Part shown: positions 37,301 to 50,300 of the stretch, in pieces
How the letters are laid out: the number at the start of each line of letters is the position of its first letter
Position numbering within the stretch: the first letter of the stretch is position 1
Assembly: GCF_910592395.1 (NCBI RefSeq)
Contig: NC_088322.1
Coordinates: 11,777,431-11,841,430 of the forward strand
Length of the DNA stretch: 64,000 nt
From: Lineus longissimus
Taxonomy: Eukaryota > Nemertea > Pilidiophora > Heteronemertea > Lineidae
Direction: 5' to 3'
Position numbers and translations under genes: made by a program
The notes under the pieces: generated by a model
Seen by the model: the letters and a program-made list of their open reading frames with translations, nothing else
The model's database searches: none
What the model was told of the DNA's origin: nothing

Positions 37301-38223
37301 TTCAACGTTGTAGGTCGTCTCTGAAGGTTTGGCGTGTTTAGGTTGTTTGACTTCGGGCCATGTTAGAGTGAGCGAATTTTTCTCCAGATCTGAGATTGAT
37401 GGAGCATCTTGCACTAGCTGAGGTGGTACTGGAAAAAGGGAAGGTCAAATTATCTCAGCAGGCAGTCTTTGTAAACAAAATCGCATTATCATTAAATATA
37501 ATTATACATGTAGTTAAATAGGTCAAACCCTTGTGGATTGTTGGGATGGATACGATAAACGACTGGCCATCTACGCCTGAGGAAAGAAAAACCGACAATA
37601 GAATATATCAGCTCATCACTTACAATCCTTCATCCTGTCTGCAACTGTCAACTCTTGACTAACTTCACTGGTCCCATACTCATTCTTAGCAGTCACCCTG
37701 AAGACAAATGCTTTGCTTGGCTCCAAGTCTGAAACTGTGTAGGTCGTCTTGGCATTGTCTTTGACAAGGGGCTTCCATTCGGTGACTGTATCCTCCCTAA
37801 AAATATATGACCAGAAACTAAAAGACATGCGCATAAAGGTATTATGTGGCATTTACTTGACCTCGGGTCCTTTCTTTTGTTTCAGAATTCACATTGAATT
37901 GTTTTTATTATATTCCCCAGTTCCCAATTAAATCTGTCAAATGAAGATGACGAAATGAACAGTTAACAGTTAATTATAGTTGAGATTAATTCTGTAAACT
38001 TCAGCATGAAAAAGAAGAGCAATACACTGATTTACTGACCTCATTTCTACGTCATAAGAAATTGGCACTTTGATGTGGCCCTTCTCTCCTGTAGCCGCTT
38101 CCCAAGACAGCTCGACTGTCTCAGGATTCACTTCCTTGAACTTTGGTGTTGCCTTCTTCATAACAGGAGGACCTGGAGTTAATGAAAGAGACTGTAACGT
38201 TTGCAAAAAATGGCAGTCACATT

Positions 38224-38300
<77 letters not shown>

Positions 38301-41300
38301 GTCCCGCAGCTGTTAGGCCATTGGGGCGACGCTGCATGCATGACTACTTGGCACCATAGGGATCGGTCCTCTGCAAGGCGGATCAGGCCCTCTGTTCTAC
38401 GTCCTGTCCAATTTTTTATGTCATCCATCCAGATCCTCTTTGGGCGCTCTCGCTTTCGCTTTCCCTCAACTGTGCCCTGCAAGATCGTATTTGCCAGGGT
38501 TCCCTTGGCTCTGGTCACATGGCCAAACCATCTCAGTTTCCTCTTCTTGGCAACTGTCAACAGGCTGTCGTGACGTCCAATGTGCTGGGTGATCAGCCCT
38601 CTGACCTGGATGTTGGTGGTGTGTGACGTGTAGTGGATGTTTAGAAGCCTTCTGTAGCAGTTAAGCTCGAACGCGTTGATGCGTTTCTCAGTCTCAGTGT
38701 TCAGCGTCCACGACTCAGCTGCATAGAGGAACACCGAGATCACCAATGATCTTAGTAGGTGAAGCTTTGACTGCATAGAGATGTTCCTATCTCGCCAAAT
38801 CCTCTTCAGTCTTGCCAGGGCTGCTGTAGCTTTGGCAATTCGGACCTTCACCTCCTTCAGTGAAGTTCCATCTTCTGTTTGAGTAGAACCGAGGTAGACG
38901 AAATCTGACACTTGCTCCAGATGGTAGTCCCTTATGCACACATCTATCTGCTCCTGGCCGCCGGATACCATTGTCTTCGTTTTCTCCAGATTGATCTCCA
39001 TACCATATCTGCCGCTGGTCTTGTCTACTTTGTGGGAGTGGTCAATCTGGTCCTTCGGTGAGCCATGCAGGAGGTCGATGTCTTCAGCGAATCTAAGATT
39101 GCTTATCTCTCGACCCAAGATCGCCACGGGGGACTCTAGTTCGGTGCACGCCTCTGCCATGATGTTCTCGAGGAATATGTTGCATAGGGTTGGTGAGAGG
39201 AGAGAGCCTTGTCACATTATCGTCATTAAAAAAGAAACAAATGACCTGTGTTGAAGTTCAAAGTTAATTTTTTGGTTTTATAATCTGGTATCAATTGTGG
39301 TATTAGAGTCTCACGCCGACACTGGGGATCAAAACGATGATCTCATGATCGCTATTCAGAGACCAAAGCCACTTAACCATCGTATTTAGAATCGTATTTA
39401 GAACTCCGCCAGAATACCAAAAGAATGCACGTATTTGAAAGATAACGACATATTTGATCTTATTGTAACCCAATCTTACCTGCACACTTATCAACCTTCA
39501 CAGACTGCGTGGGCTCACTTGTCCCGAACTCATTCTTCGCCACAACCCGCAGCTCATGTTCCTTGTCCGGTGCAAGACCCTTGACGGATGTCCCAGCATC
39601 CTTTAAGTCCTCAGCTAAAGGTTTCCAGGAAGAACCATCCTTTTCCTCGACGGTGTACGAGACCTTCGAGGGCTTCGCGTGCTTTGGGAACTCAGCTGGC
39701 GACCATGCTATTTTTACAGAGTCTTTGTCTACCTTCTCGAGCTGTGGGGCATCCGACGACATGGCCGGTGGCACTGAAATGTGTAGTCATCGGTAACTCT
39801 GTTATGACGAATCGCCTGAGGTTAACATTGCTAAGATGCATTCAGACCTTTCTAAGGCCACAACAAACAATCTTCCTATCACCTTGTACGGAGCCATCAG
39901 TGTAATGCTTCCTGAAGATTGCACCAACCAGCAAAGGAAGCTTTTGTCTATTTCAGGGAAGAATATAAACAGGAAAAACACCTACTGGTTACTTTATCCC
40001 AACTAGTATCATATCGTGACTGTTGACTAAGATGAACGCTGCAACTTGTTACTTACAAGGCTTCAATCTATCGGGAACTTTCAACTCCTGACAAACTTCG
40101 CTAGGTCCGAATTCATTCTTTGCGGTGACTTTGAAGACGAAGGCTTTGCTTGGTTCAAGGTCAGAGACTTTGAAGGTCGTCTTAGCAAGATCCATGACGA
40201 TTGGTTTGAACTCTTTCGTACTCTCCTCTCTGTTGATAGATAAAACAATATCTTCATAACTCTTGGTTGATATGTGGCAAATGTTTGACGATTAGGTCAA
40301 TTTTACAGCAGTGAAATCAATGAAAAGGATGGGCAACAATACCCAATAGAGGGACCATGATCACGTGCTGGCAAGTCGATTCACCCCAACATACCTCATT
40401 TCAATATCATAAGTAATTGGAGCCTTGATGTAACCCTTCTCATCAGCCGCAGCATCCCATGACAACTCAATCGTCTCTGGGTTGATCTCACTGAATTCAG
40501 GTTTACCGGCCTTCTTCATCACCGGTGGACCTGAAAAATTTCAGAACTCGTATTGTGATATCGATTTTACTCAGAGAACAGCAACTTTTCAATTCATATC
40601 AGGGGGTGGGATTAAATGTTAGATGACATCGTATTAAATACATCTATTGCGTAGAGAAAAAGAAAGAAATGAAATAAAAGATCCAAATCATACCTGCTCT
40701 CTTTTCAACCTTCAGTGGCTTCGTCGGCTCACCATTTCCGAATTCGTTCTTTGCTTGGACCCTATACTCATGTTCCTTGTCAGGTGCGACTCCCTCAATC
40801 TTGTGCTGGGTGTCTTTCAAATCCTTTGCTACTGGTTTCCAGTTTCCTTTGGAGTCTTTCTCTTCGATATCGTACGTGATGGGCGATGGTTTGGCTTCTG
40901 CTGGCATCTCAGGAGCAGGCCATGCCATTTCTAGTGAATTATCATCTAATTTAGATATCTCAGGGACCTTGGTTGATGTCTTGGGTGGCACTGTTTGAGC
41001 AAAGAAGGACGAAGACAATGTATGACACTGAATCAGTATATGTTCTTTGATAGCGGAATCTTCAAGTGTTATCTCTGGACTTTCATCCTATTAATGCATT
41101 GTGTGTATTCTAACAGTGAGAGAGTTTATGTAGATTTAAAGAAGATGCATCGTCAAGTGCAGTTTACATGTTGATCCTTCCTTCAAGTCCTGTGCACTCC
41201 TCGTGCATTTTGCAGACAGTCATTGCAATTTAGTGAATAAGACTTTAAACTTACTTGGCTTCATACGGTCAGGCACTTTCACTTGCTGACACACCTCGCT

Positions 41301-44300
41301 GGTCCCGTATTCGTTCTGAGCTGATATCTTGAACTCAAATGCCTTCTTGGGATCAAGATCCGTCACTGTATACGCAGCTTTCGCCACACCCTTTACGAGG
41401 GGCTTCCATTCTCCCACGGACTCTTCCCTGAATTAGAATAAGGAATAATTGCGTTCATGAACAACTGAGTTTAAATGAGAAAACTCAGGCTATTTTCTGT
41501 TCGATGCACTGCATTGCAGATGGCTTGCCATATTCTGTTCGCTTACCTATGTTACAAATATTCACCAGGAATGAATATTACATGGTTTTGACGAAGTTGG
41601 CTGTCGAGTTGACCTCACCTCTTTGCCAATTTGTTACTTCTAAAAGAACTTACTTTATTTCAATAGAGTAGGTGATCGGCGATTTCAGATATCCCTTAGT
41701 ATCAGTTGCCGCATCCCAAGACAACTCAACCTCCTTTGGTGAAGCTTCTGCAAACTTAGGCGTCGTGTCTTTCATTTGAGGGGGCCCTGAAAACGAATAT
41801 GCTGCATTATTTACCTCTCCATTGCATTATGGATAGAAAAAGTTAATAAAGGTATTATCATACATTGTTTTTACAGGTTTAAAGCTAAACTTTATCTATG
41901 TCTTCAAGGGATTCATCATCCTCATCCTCATCCTGCTCTAATTTTAAGAGGCCTCATACCTGCTCGTTTTTCAACTTTGGCTATTTTAGTCGGCTCACTG
42001 CTACCGAATTCGTTCTCGGCCTTGACCCTGAACTCTATATCCTCATCTGGTTTGACCCCTGTGACCCTGTGGGTAGTGTCCTTGACCTTAGTTGCTACTG
42101 GCTTCCAATCACCAGCACCCTCTTTAGCCTCAACGGTGTAAGTGATAGTTGATGGCTTGGAATCCTTTGGTACATCTGCGTTCAGCCAGGTCAAGGTCAA
42201 AGAATCCGATTCCAACTTTGAAGGATTGGGTGGTTCGTCAGAAAGGAATTGAGGTGGTACTGAAATGTTGATAAAACAATTTCTCATACATGGCAGCAAT
42301 TTTGCAAGGAAAGAAACAATAACATGAATTGTAAAATGCCGAAAATAGTACATGTTATTTAATTTCAGATGCAAAGAAATCAATACGTATAAAGAAAATG
42401 AAAAACGAATTTACTTAGTGTTGGTTTTTTTTCCGGAATGGTCAGTTTGCAGGCTAAATCCTCCATCACTCAAGCTTTACAAAAATACTATCTTTGAAGA
42501 AAAGCGTCAAGCACGATGTGAACTTATGATTCGCCAATTGTCTAAAACGACTGGGTAAACGACTTTTTTCGTCAACTCTCCTGCGAATTCCGATTACTCA
42601 AACGATATCCGTCACTTACCAGCAACTAGCCTGTCCGGGACATGAAGGTCCTTGCAATGGTCGCTCTCCCCAAATTGATTCTTGGCAGTCACCCTGAACA
42701 CGTAAGCTTTGCTTGGTTCTAGATGGTCAGCTGTGTAGGTTGTCGCAGCAACGTCTTGGACCAGGGGGTTCCATTCCGTAGCCGATTCTTCCCTGAAATG
42801 GTTATATTGAGCACATACCACATGTTATACTCCAAGATCTATGAAACATTACCATACTCACTCAAAAGGGTAGCATTTGAGGAGTTGGCATTGTAGCGAT
42901 GGCTTGAAAAGGGTCAAAACGAAATAGATTTTTTTGGCGTCATTTACCTGATTTCTATGTTGTAAGTTATAGGACTCTCCAGGAATCCCTTGGCTGTCTC
43001 AGCCGGTTTCCAGGATACTGTGACAGACTCTGTATTCACTTCGGAATACTCGGGCTCAGCCTCGGGCATCAAAGGTGGACCTAGAGAAGTAAATGTGAGA
43101 ACTAACTAACTTTTCTCCCCAACATACATAACGAATGGACCAAAAAGTCTGAGACTTCATGTACCTTCTTCTGGTTTGCTTGGGAACACTTACATTGACG
43201 TTATGTGCATCTTCGGTTGATTGGGGGAAAGTGCATGTTTGAAACCCCTCTTTGTCTGCATTTTGTATACAATGAAAAGGGACAATTGTAAATGGTAAAA
43301 AAAAAAAAAAGTAAATGTGAGAAATAACGGTAGCTATCACTAGTCATGAATTGCAGGAAATCGAGACTGCAGATTAAACCTGTTTTCCACGTGTGGACCA
43401 CCCTGTACCATAAGGATGTCGTTCAACAGAAGACAATTACTCATCTGTAGTGAAGGCTTGGAAATTGTGCAATTTGTATTACTTACCTGCCCGCTTTGCA
43501 ACATTGACAGCATCCGATGGCTCGCTCTCACCAAATTCATTCTTTGCCTTTACTCTGTACGAATATTCCGTGTCTGGGTTGACCCCATCAACATTGAAAT
43601 TTGTATCCTGGAGACCTTCCACTAGAGGCCGCCATTTGCCATCAGTGCAATCTTTTGTTTCGATAGTGTAGGTCATAGGTGATGGCTTGCCGTCAGGCGG
43701 AGTTTCGGCACCATCCCATGAGAGAGTTAGCGAGTTGTCTTTAACATCGGACACAGTTGGAGGTTTCTTGTTTGTTATATTTGGAGGGACTGTAAAGAGA
43801 ATGCAATAACGTATACAAATTATCAGAAAAGTCGATGTACCACAGTTAACAGCCTGATGAGAAATACAGCTAGATGTGGCCGAATCAAGTACGACCCAGC
43901 ATAATATGTAACTACTCCACCACACTGTCAGCCTATACCTGTCATACCAAAAAGATTCGGTCTTCTTTTGCAGAACCTACAGTGAGTAGAAGAAGCTTCC
44001 ACAAAAATTATAAGGCCCAACAGACTTTGATTATGACTCGTCCCTCACTTACGTGGCTTGGTCCTCTCCTTCACGAGCAACTCTTCCGTTGGCTGTGACT
44101 GTCCATACTCATTCAAGGCAGTTACCCTGAACACGTAGGCCAGGTTGGGCTCAAGGTCAGCAATCCTACACGTAGTCTTAGCAATGCCCTTGACCAAAGT
44201 TGCCCACTTCTGAGAGGTTTCTTCTCTCATCTCGATATTGTAGGTAATGGGACATTCAAGGTAGCCCTTCGTTGTCTGGGCTTTCTTCCATTTGAGCTCT

Positions 44301-47300
44301 ATTGTGTCTGGTTGCTTTTCTTCGTGGGTAAGAGCATTTTCGGGCAGTTCAGGTGGACCTAAAAAAAGACATTGTCGAAATATTCAACTTTCATAAGTGA
44401 AATGACATCTCGCCCTACGCCTTAACTTGGTGCTCGAAACCAACTGACCATGGTAACTGCATAACGAGTTGCCTTATATGATAACGTTACCATTGTTCAC
44501 GGCAAATGACTAGCAAAATTTTAAGGATTCAATTAACAAACCGAGTGAGAATATTTATTTCATAAAATAAACCGGAGATATTCTACCTGCTCGTTTTGGC
44601 AGCACCACGGGTTCTGTTGGCTCACTTGCGCCAAACTCATTCTTCGCCTGTACTCTTAGCTCGTACTCCTTATCAGGTTTGACCCCGTCGACTTTGCAGT
44701 TAGTGTCCTTGACTCCATCAACAATTGGGGTCCATTCCTTGCCATCCTTTTCTTTTGCCTCTACCGTGTATGTGATCGGGCTATCTCTCCCACCTACTGG
44801 GGTGTCGGCAGGCGCCCATGAAAGGACGGGAGTTTTCGCTTCCACTTTTGAAAGTTTTGGTTTTCCCAAGACAGAAAATTGTGGTGGCACTGTAAGAGTC
44901 AAGAAGGAGATAATGTAAATACTTCAAATTACTAAGCACCGATTTTGTGCTCATAAATTACTAAAGCCAATCCAACAGAATCACCCTAGGCACCAAATTC
45001 ATCACAAACTGTTGATTGAATGACATAAACTTACTAGGTATTTTCCTTGTCGGCAATTCAAGCTCCATGCACGACTCGCTTGGACCGTACTCATTGCTTG
45101 CTTGGATTCTGAACTGGTATTTCATGGATGGTTCAAGGTCTTGTACTGTGAAGGTTGGGTCGCTCAGATCTTTGGCTATGACCTGCCAGTCGGGTGACAC
45201 CTCATCTCTGAAATAGACATAAGAAATGGTTAGGGCATTTCGGGACATAGGCCTACGACCTCCAAAGCATTTTTACATGAGATACGTATTCAGTCGATCA
45301 CCTGCTTGCGAAACAATTACGAAACAATTAAAAGTTAAAACTTAGATAGGACTTACTTCATCTCTACCGTATACTGCACAGGTGCATCAATAAATTCCTT
45401 GGGTGTCTCGGCGGGCTTCCAAGTAAGCTCCACTGCGTCTGGCGCGATCTCATCATATTCGGGAATCGTCGGCAAGAGGTTGGGTGGACCAGCTCTTCGT
45501 GGCACTCGTTTAGCCTTCGTGGGCCTCCCAAACCCGTGTTTATTCTTCGGGTGAACCCTGTACAGGCACTCCCTATCGGGCCTCACTCCCTTGATGGTGT
45601 ACTCCGTTTCCGCTACGTCTTCGACGACCGAAGACCAGGCCTCTTCTTCCTCGGACTTTTCCTCGATGTTGTAGAGCGTTGGGCAGAAAGGAACGTCCGA
45701 GGGGAGAGTTGCGGCGGGCCATGTCAGTTTGACGGAGTCTTTGCCGAGGGGAAGAACACTAGGAGGTTCATCGGTGGGGAACTCCGGCAGAGCTACAAAA
45801 CATTCAGTTTCAACGTGAGGAACCTATCGCCTGTCGCTGCTCATCTACGATCACAGCAGTTCAGCTAAGCGACTTTTGCAATGACACGAAATCCAAGCAG
45901 TGATTTGAATACGTTGTTTGCGCATGGAATGTGTTGAATGAATTATTTTCTTAAGAAAAAGACTTCCATACATCATGTACATGTAGTAACCTCACCATCA
46001 AGACTTGTTTGCAAGTAATGTGCTATTCGTGATACTGAAGATGTACCGTACCAAGTAACCCAACTATAAATCTCGATGGAGTTGAGAACTGGAATTTCAG
46101 TCATTCACAATATTGTTTTCGCCGGTATAATCCTTAAAATGGACGCTGTATATGACAAAGTTTTGAAATAAAGGTTGAGACGTACATAGAGAGATAGTTC
46201 ATCTCCAAGAACGACAGTATAGCAGACAAAAACGTACAATGGAGTACAAGGAACGAACTGACAGAAAGATAGGGAAAAGGACAGTCAGAATGAAAATTCA
46301 TGCCTAATCTGGTGTCATGCCGATCTATTTTCGTCTGCTCTAAGCTATTCTTGGTAACTGGTTGAACTCATAAACAGTTATACAAATGGGAGAAGACGTC
46401 CCAGACTGATTGGCCCACTCAATTAGGTCGTAGTTCGTTATTTGTCCCTTTAACTCACCCTCCGATCTATGTATCTCAGCCGCCTCAGACGGTTCGCTGC
46501 GGCCGAATTCATTCGCAGCCTGAATCCGATAGGAGGTGTTCACCTTCGGATCAGCGCCTTTGACATTGAATTGTGTATCGGGCAGACCATCTACCAGGGT
46601 TATCCAGTCTTCAGACCCTTCCTGCATCTCCACAGTGTAGGTAATCTTCGTTGGTTTCGCACCAGCTGGGAGAGTTGCGTTGGACCAAGAGAGTTTAAGA
46701 GTCCCGTCCTTGTTGTTGGAAATTTTTGGTGGTTTTCTCGTCTCCCATTCTGGTGCACCTGCATGGACATAAACCGGTACGTTTGCTACCTCGTCGAAAA
46801 ACGTAACGACTTATCCGTGTCTACGGTTTTTCTCTCCAAAAACTATACAGCGATATCGTTTTTTTGTTTAGGGGAGAAAGACAACAACTATGATGGGAAG
46901 AGATAGGTTGGGACGAAGTCGTGCGGAAGATAATACACAGGGTACACGTGATGCACACGGGTATGCATTCCATTGAACAGATGTTCGGATTCAATTTACA
47001 TCAAGGAATAGATCTTATTCCATGCATTGAGGGATATATTTCATATGCTGACTTGTTTCACAAAGAAAGATAGTGGAGGAGACATATCGTTTCCAATGAC
47101 ATTGAAAATCGTGCAGCTAGAAAATAACGCAATTAACAGCTATTAAAAATCTAGAGGCTGCAAGACATTTCGGACAATAAAGTGATGGTATATGTACAAA
47201 GAAATTACTCTGGGGTTTTCAAAAAGAAAATGGAGAGTAGGTGGCGATAGATCAATAAAGATACATTGTAAATTTGTTTTAAGACAGACTTCGAACGAAA

Positions 47301-50300
47301 ATAGTTTGTTTAATTAACACAAAAACAACTTACCCAGCACGCCCCTAACTGGCAACTTGACCTCGTCCGTAGGTTTACTTGATCCATATTCATTCTGTGC
47401 TGTAACCTGCATAGCATATGCCTTGTTGGGTTCCAGACTTGATACAGTTGCCGTAGTTATTGCCACACCTTTCTCTACCGCTTTCCAAGCTGTTACCGAC
47501 TCCTCCCTGAAAGTAGACAGTGGGTTGAGCAACATAAGGACAATATTGACATCAAATAGAGAAGTTTAGCTGCCGACTGTTGGCATTAGATAAGAGGCTG
47601 TAATATAATGATAATGTTGCCAGTTAAGAGAAGATTTAGCATCATCAGGACAATGTTGCTTTAAATAGAGATATTTAGGTGTGTCACAATAATGTTGACG
47701 TAGACAGAGAAGGTAGCTTCAAAAGCTTACCGAATGATGGAACAAATACAAAGGTAGAGATAAATGTAAGCTTCATTGACATCATCTTACCTAACTTCAA
47801 CCGTGTAGGTTATTTCACTTTCATAGTAACCTTTCGTGGTCGTGGCCGCTGACCATGTGAGATCGACGGTTTCTGGTGACTTCTCAGTGCATTTTGGAGC
47901 AGTGGATGGCATTTCTGGGGGACCTGGGGATTAAGTATAAATCAAGGTTCAGAGGAACTTTTGTAAAGTCTTCATTCAACTGTAGGGGACTTAGGGGACT
48001 GTAGGGGAGTATGTAAATCCTGACAGAAACAATAACTAAGCCATAACATGCAACAGCTAGAGACGAAAGTGATGCATACTATTGCCAAGGTCCCATCTTC
48101 AGGGGACACTTTGTATGCAACGAATAGCAACGAAGTGGCAAAGTGCCATGATTTCTTCGCAAACCGCTGCAGTGGTTCACACCTTAGTAATGAAGAACTA
48201 GTTACCTGCTCGTTTCGCCAAAGTGACCGACTTCGTTGGCTCACTTTCCCCGAACTCATTCTTTGCCATCACCCGCAACAGATATTCCTTATCCGGTGCC
48301 ATGCTCTTGACCTTGGCCGTGGTGTCCTTAACATTGTCTGCCACAACTTTCCAGTCCTCCACAGTGCTTTCCTTTGCTTGCAATGTGTACGATATTGGGG
48401 TGATTATAGCATCCTTTGGGATTTCTGCTGAGCTCCATGACAGAACTATCTCTTGTTTTTCGACTTTGGTGAGAGTTGGCGGGGATGTTACAGCAAACAC
48501 TGGTGCCACTGAAGAAATAAAGATAGAAAATTATTCCATTGAAAATAGGTTCAAGTCACTTCAGGAATCGAAGTACGAAACCTCAAGGAAAAATGGAGGA
48601 AGGTCAAGCATTACAATCTGCTGGCAAGACGGGGTTACTTACTTGGAACCGCTCGTTCTGGTATAGTCAGCTCAATACAAGTCTCACTTGGACCAAACTC
48701 ATTGCTGGCTTGTATTCTAAAGCAGTAGGCCTTCGATGGTTCTAAGTCTGTTATATTCAAGTTGGTCTTCTTCAAGTCTTTGATAATAGTGGTAAAATCT
48801 GCTGCTACCTCCTCTCTGAAAAAAAGTGAGAACGGATTTAGTCACCTGGTTTAATAAGCAAATCAAGAAGACAGAGCAGAGTAGCAGAGTTAAGTTTACA
48901 GTCTTGCAGGGTACGTCTTGTATAATTGTAGAATCTACCAGTTATCAGATTATACTCACTTCATTGAAATACTATAAACGACTGGCAGGTCGCTGCACTC
49001 TTTAGGAACGTCTGCTGCTTGCCACGAAATCTTGACAGCATCTGGCCCAAGTTCTTCATACTCTGGGATTGTCGTTAGAAATCGTGGTGGACCTTTAATA
49101 TGGCAAAGACATCATTATTTTGCTTCAGCTGACAATAAGTTATATTTTCTTACTATCAGGATGCGACAGAACATTGTCAGAAATGTGAACTATGTTAGTT
49201 TTCGTGAACAAATGAGTGAGGGACAAAGATCGTTAGATATCGAGATTTGACAGAGCTGATTATATTCACCTCCTCTTCTAGGAACCTTGACTGGTTTGGT
49301 CGGTTTGCCTGGCCCGTGTTCATTCTTCGGTTGAACCCTAAACTCATACTCCTCATCAGGCCTCAGCCCTCCCACAGTGTACTCCGTGTCCGTCAAGTCC
49401 TCAGCCACAGGGGTCCAGTCAGGTCTCTCACCCTCACGACCTTCGACATCATAGAAAGTTGGCACCTGGTCCTTGCCAGGTGGCATTTTTGCTTCTTCCC
49501 ACTTGAGCGTGACAGAGTCTTTGTTGACGATAACGTGGGGTGGGTCTTCGTTTGGAAACTCAGGATAAGCTACGAGAGAAGAGAACTCAGGTCATGGTAG
49601 TATTTCTATAAGTCTTTATCAAAATATGATGAAAACTAGATTGGAGGGGTAACGGTACATATATAAGAAATTGAATGAGATTGTAACTGGGAATCTCATA
49701 AGAATCCTATCGGAATTTTCGACCAGGGTTGCAGAAACTACTCACGCGCAAAGTATACAGTCTCCAAATTAGCCGACGCAACGTCGAAAACCGTCTCTTC
49801 CTCAGCGACTGTAGGGACAGCCCGAGTGGGCATGGTTAGCTCAGGGCTGGTGTGGCTTATTCCGTACTCGGTCTGAGAGGCCACGCGGAACACGTAGGAC
49901 TTCTTTGGGTCTAGGTTGTTCACTGTGTAAGTCGTCTCTGCGAGGCCGTGGACGAGTGGCTGCCAGGTCTGAATCGTAGACTCCCTGAGGGAAAAGGATA
50001 ACATATGAAAGAATTGCGTCTGGTTCTCCGTACGAGACAAGTTGGTTTACATCGAGAACTATAGACACTTCATAGAATACGAAGAGTATCAGAGACTGGA
50101 GTTTGGAAGTGAAGGAGTGTCTCATAAATTAATTCTGGCGAGCCATTTAATTCGGGGTGACACTATAATATACAAACTTGACTTCATGGTAGCCTACTAT
50201 GACCAAATGATGAAGTGACTATTCAACAAATATTTAAGCTTTTTCAGATGGCAAGATCTCGTCTTACCTAAAGTCTATGTTGTAGTACATTGGGGCATTA

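Noticed and set aside
38070-38573. Plus-strand frame with a long poly-His run
   Set aside because: It is the (ATC)n tail and the reverse complement of the LINE, with no supporting signals.
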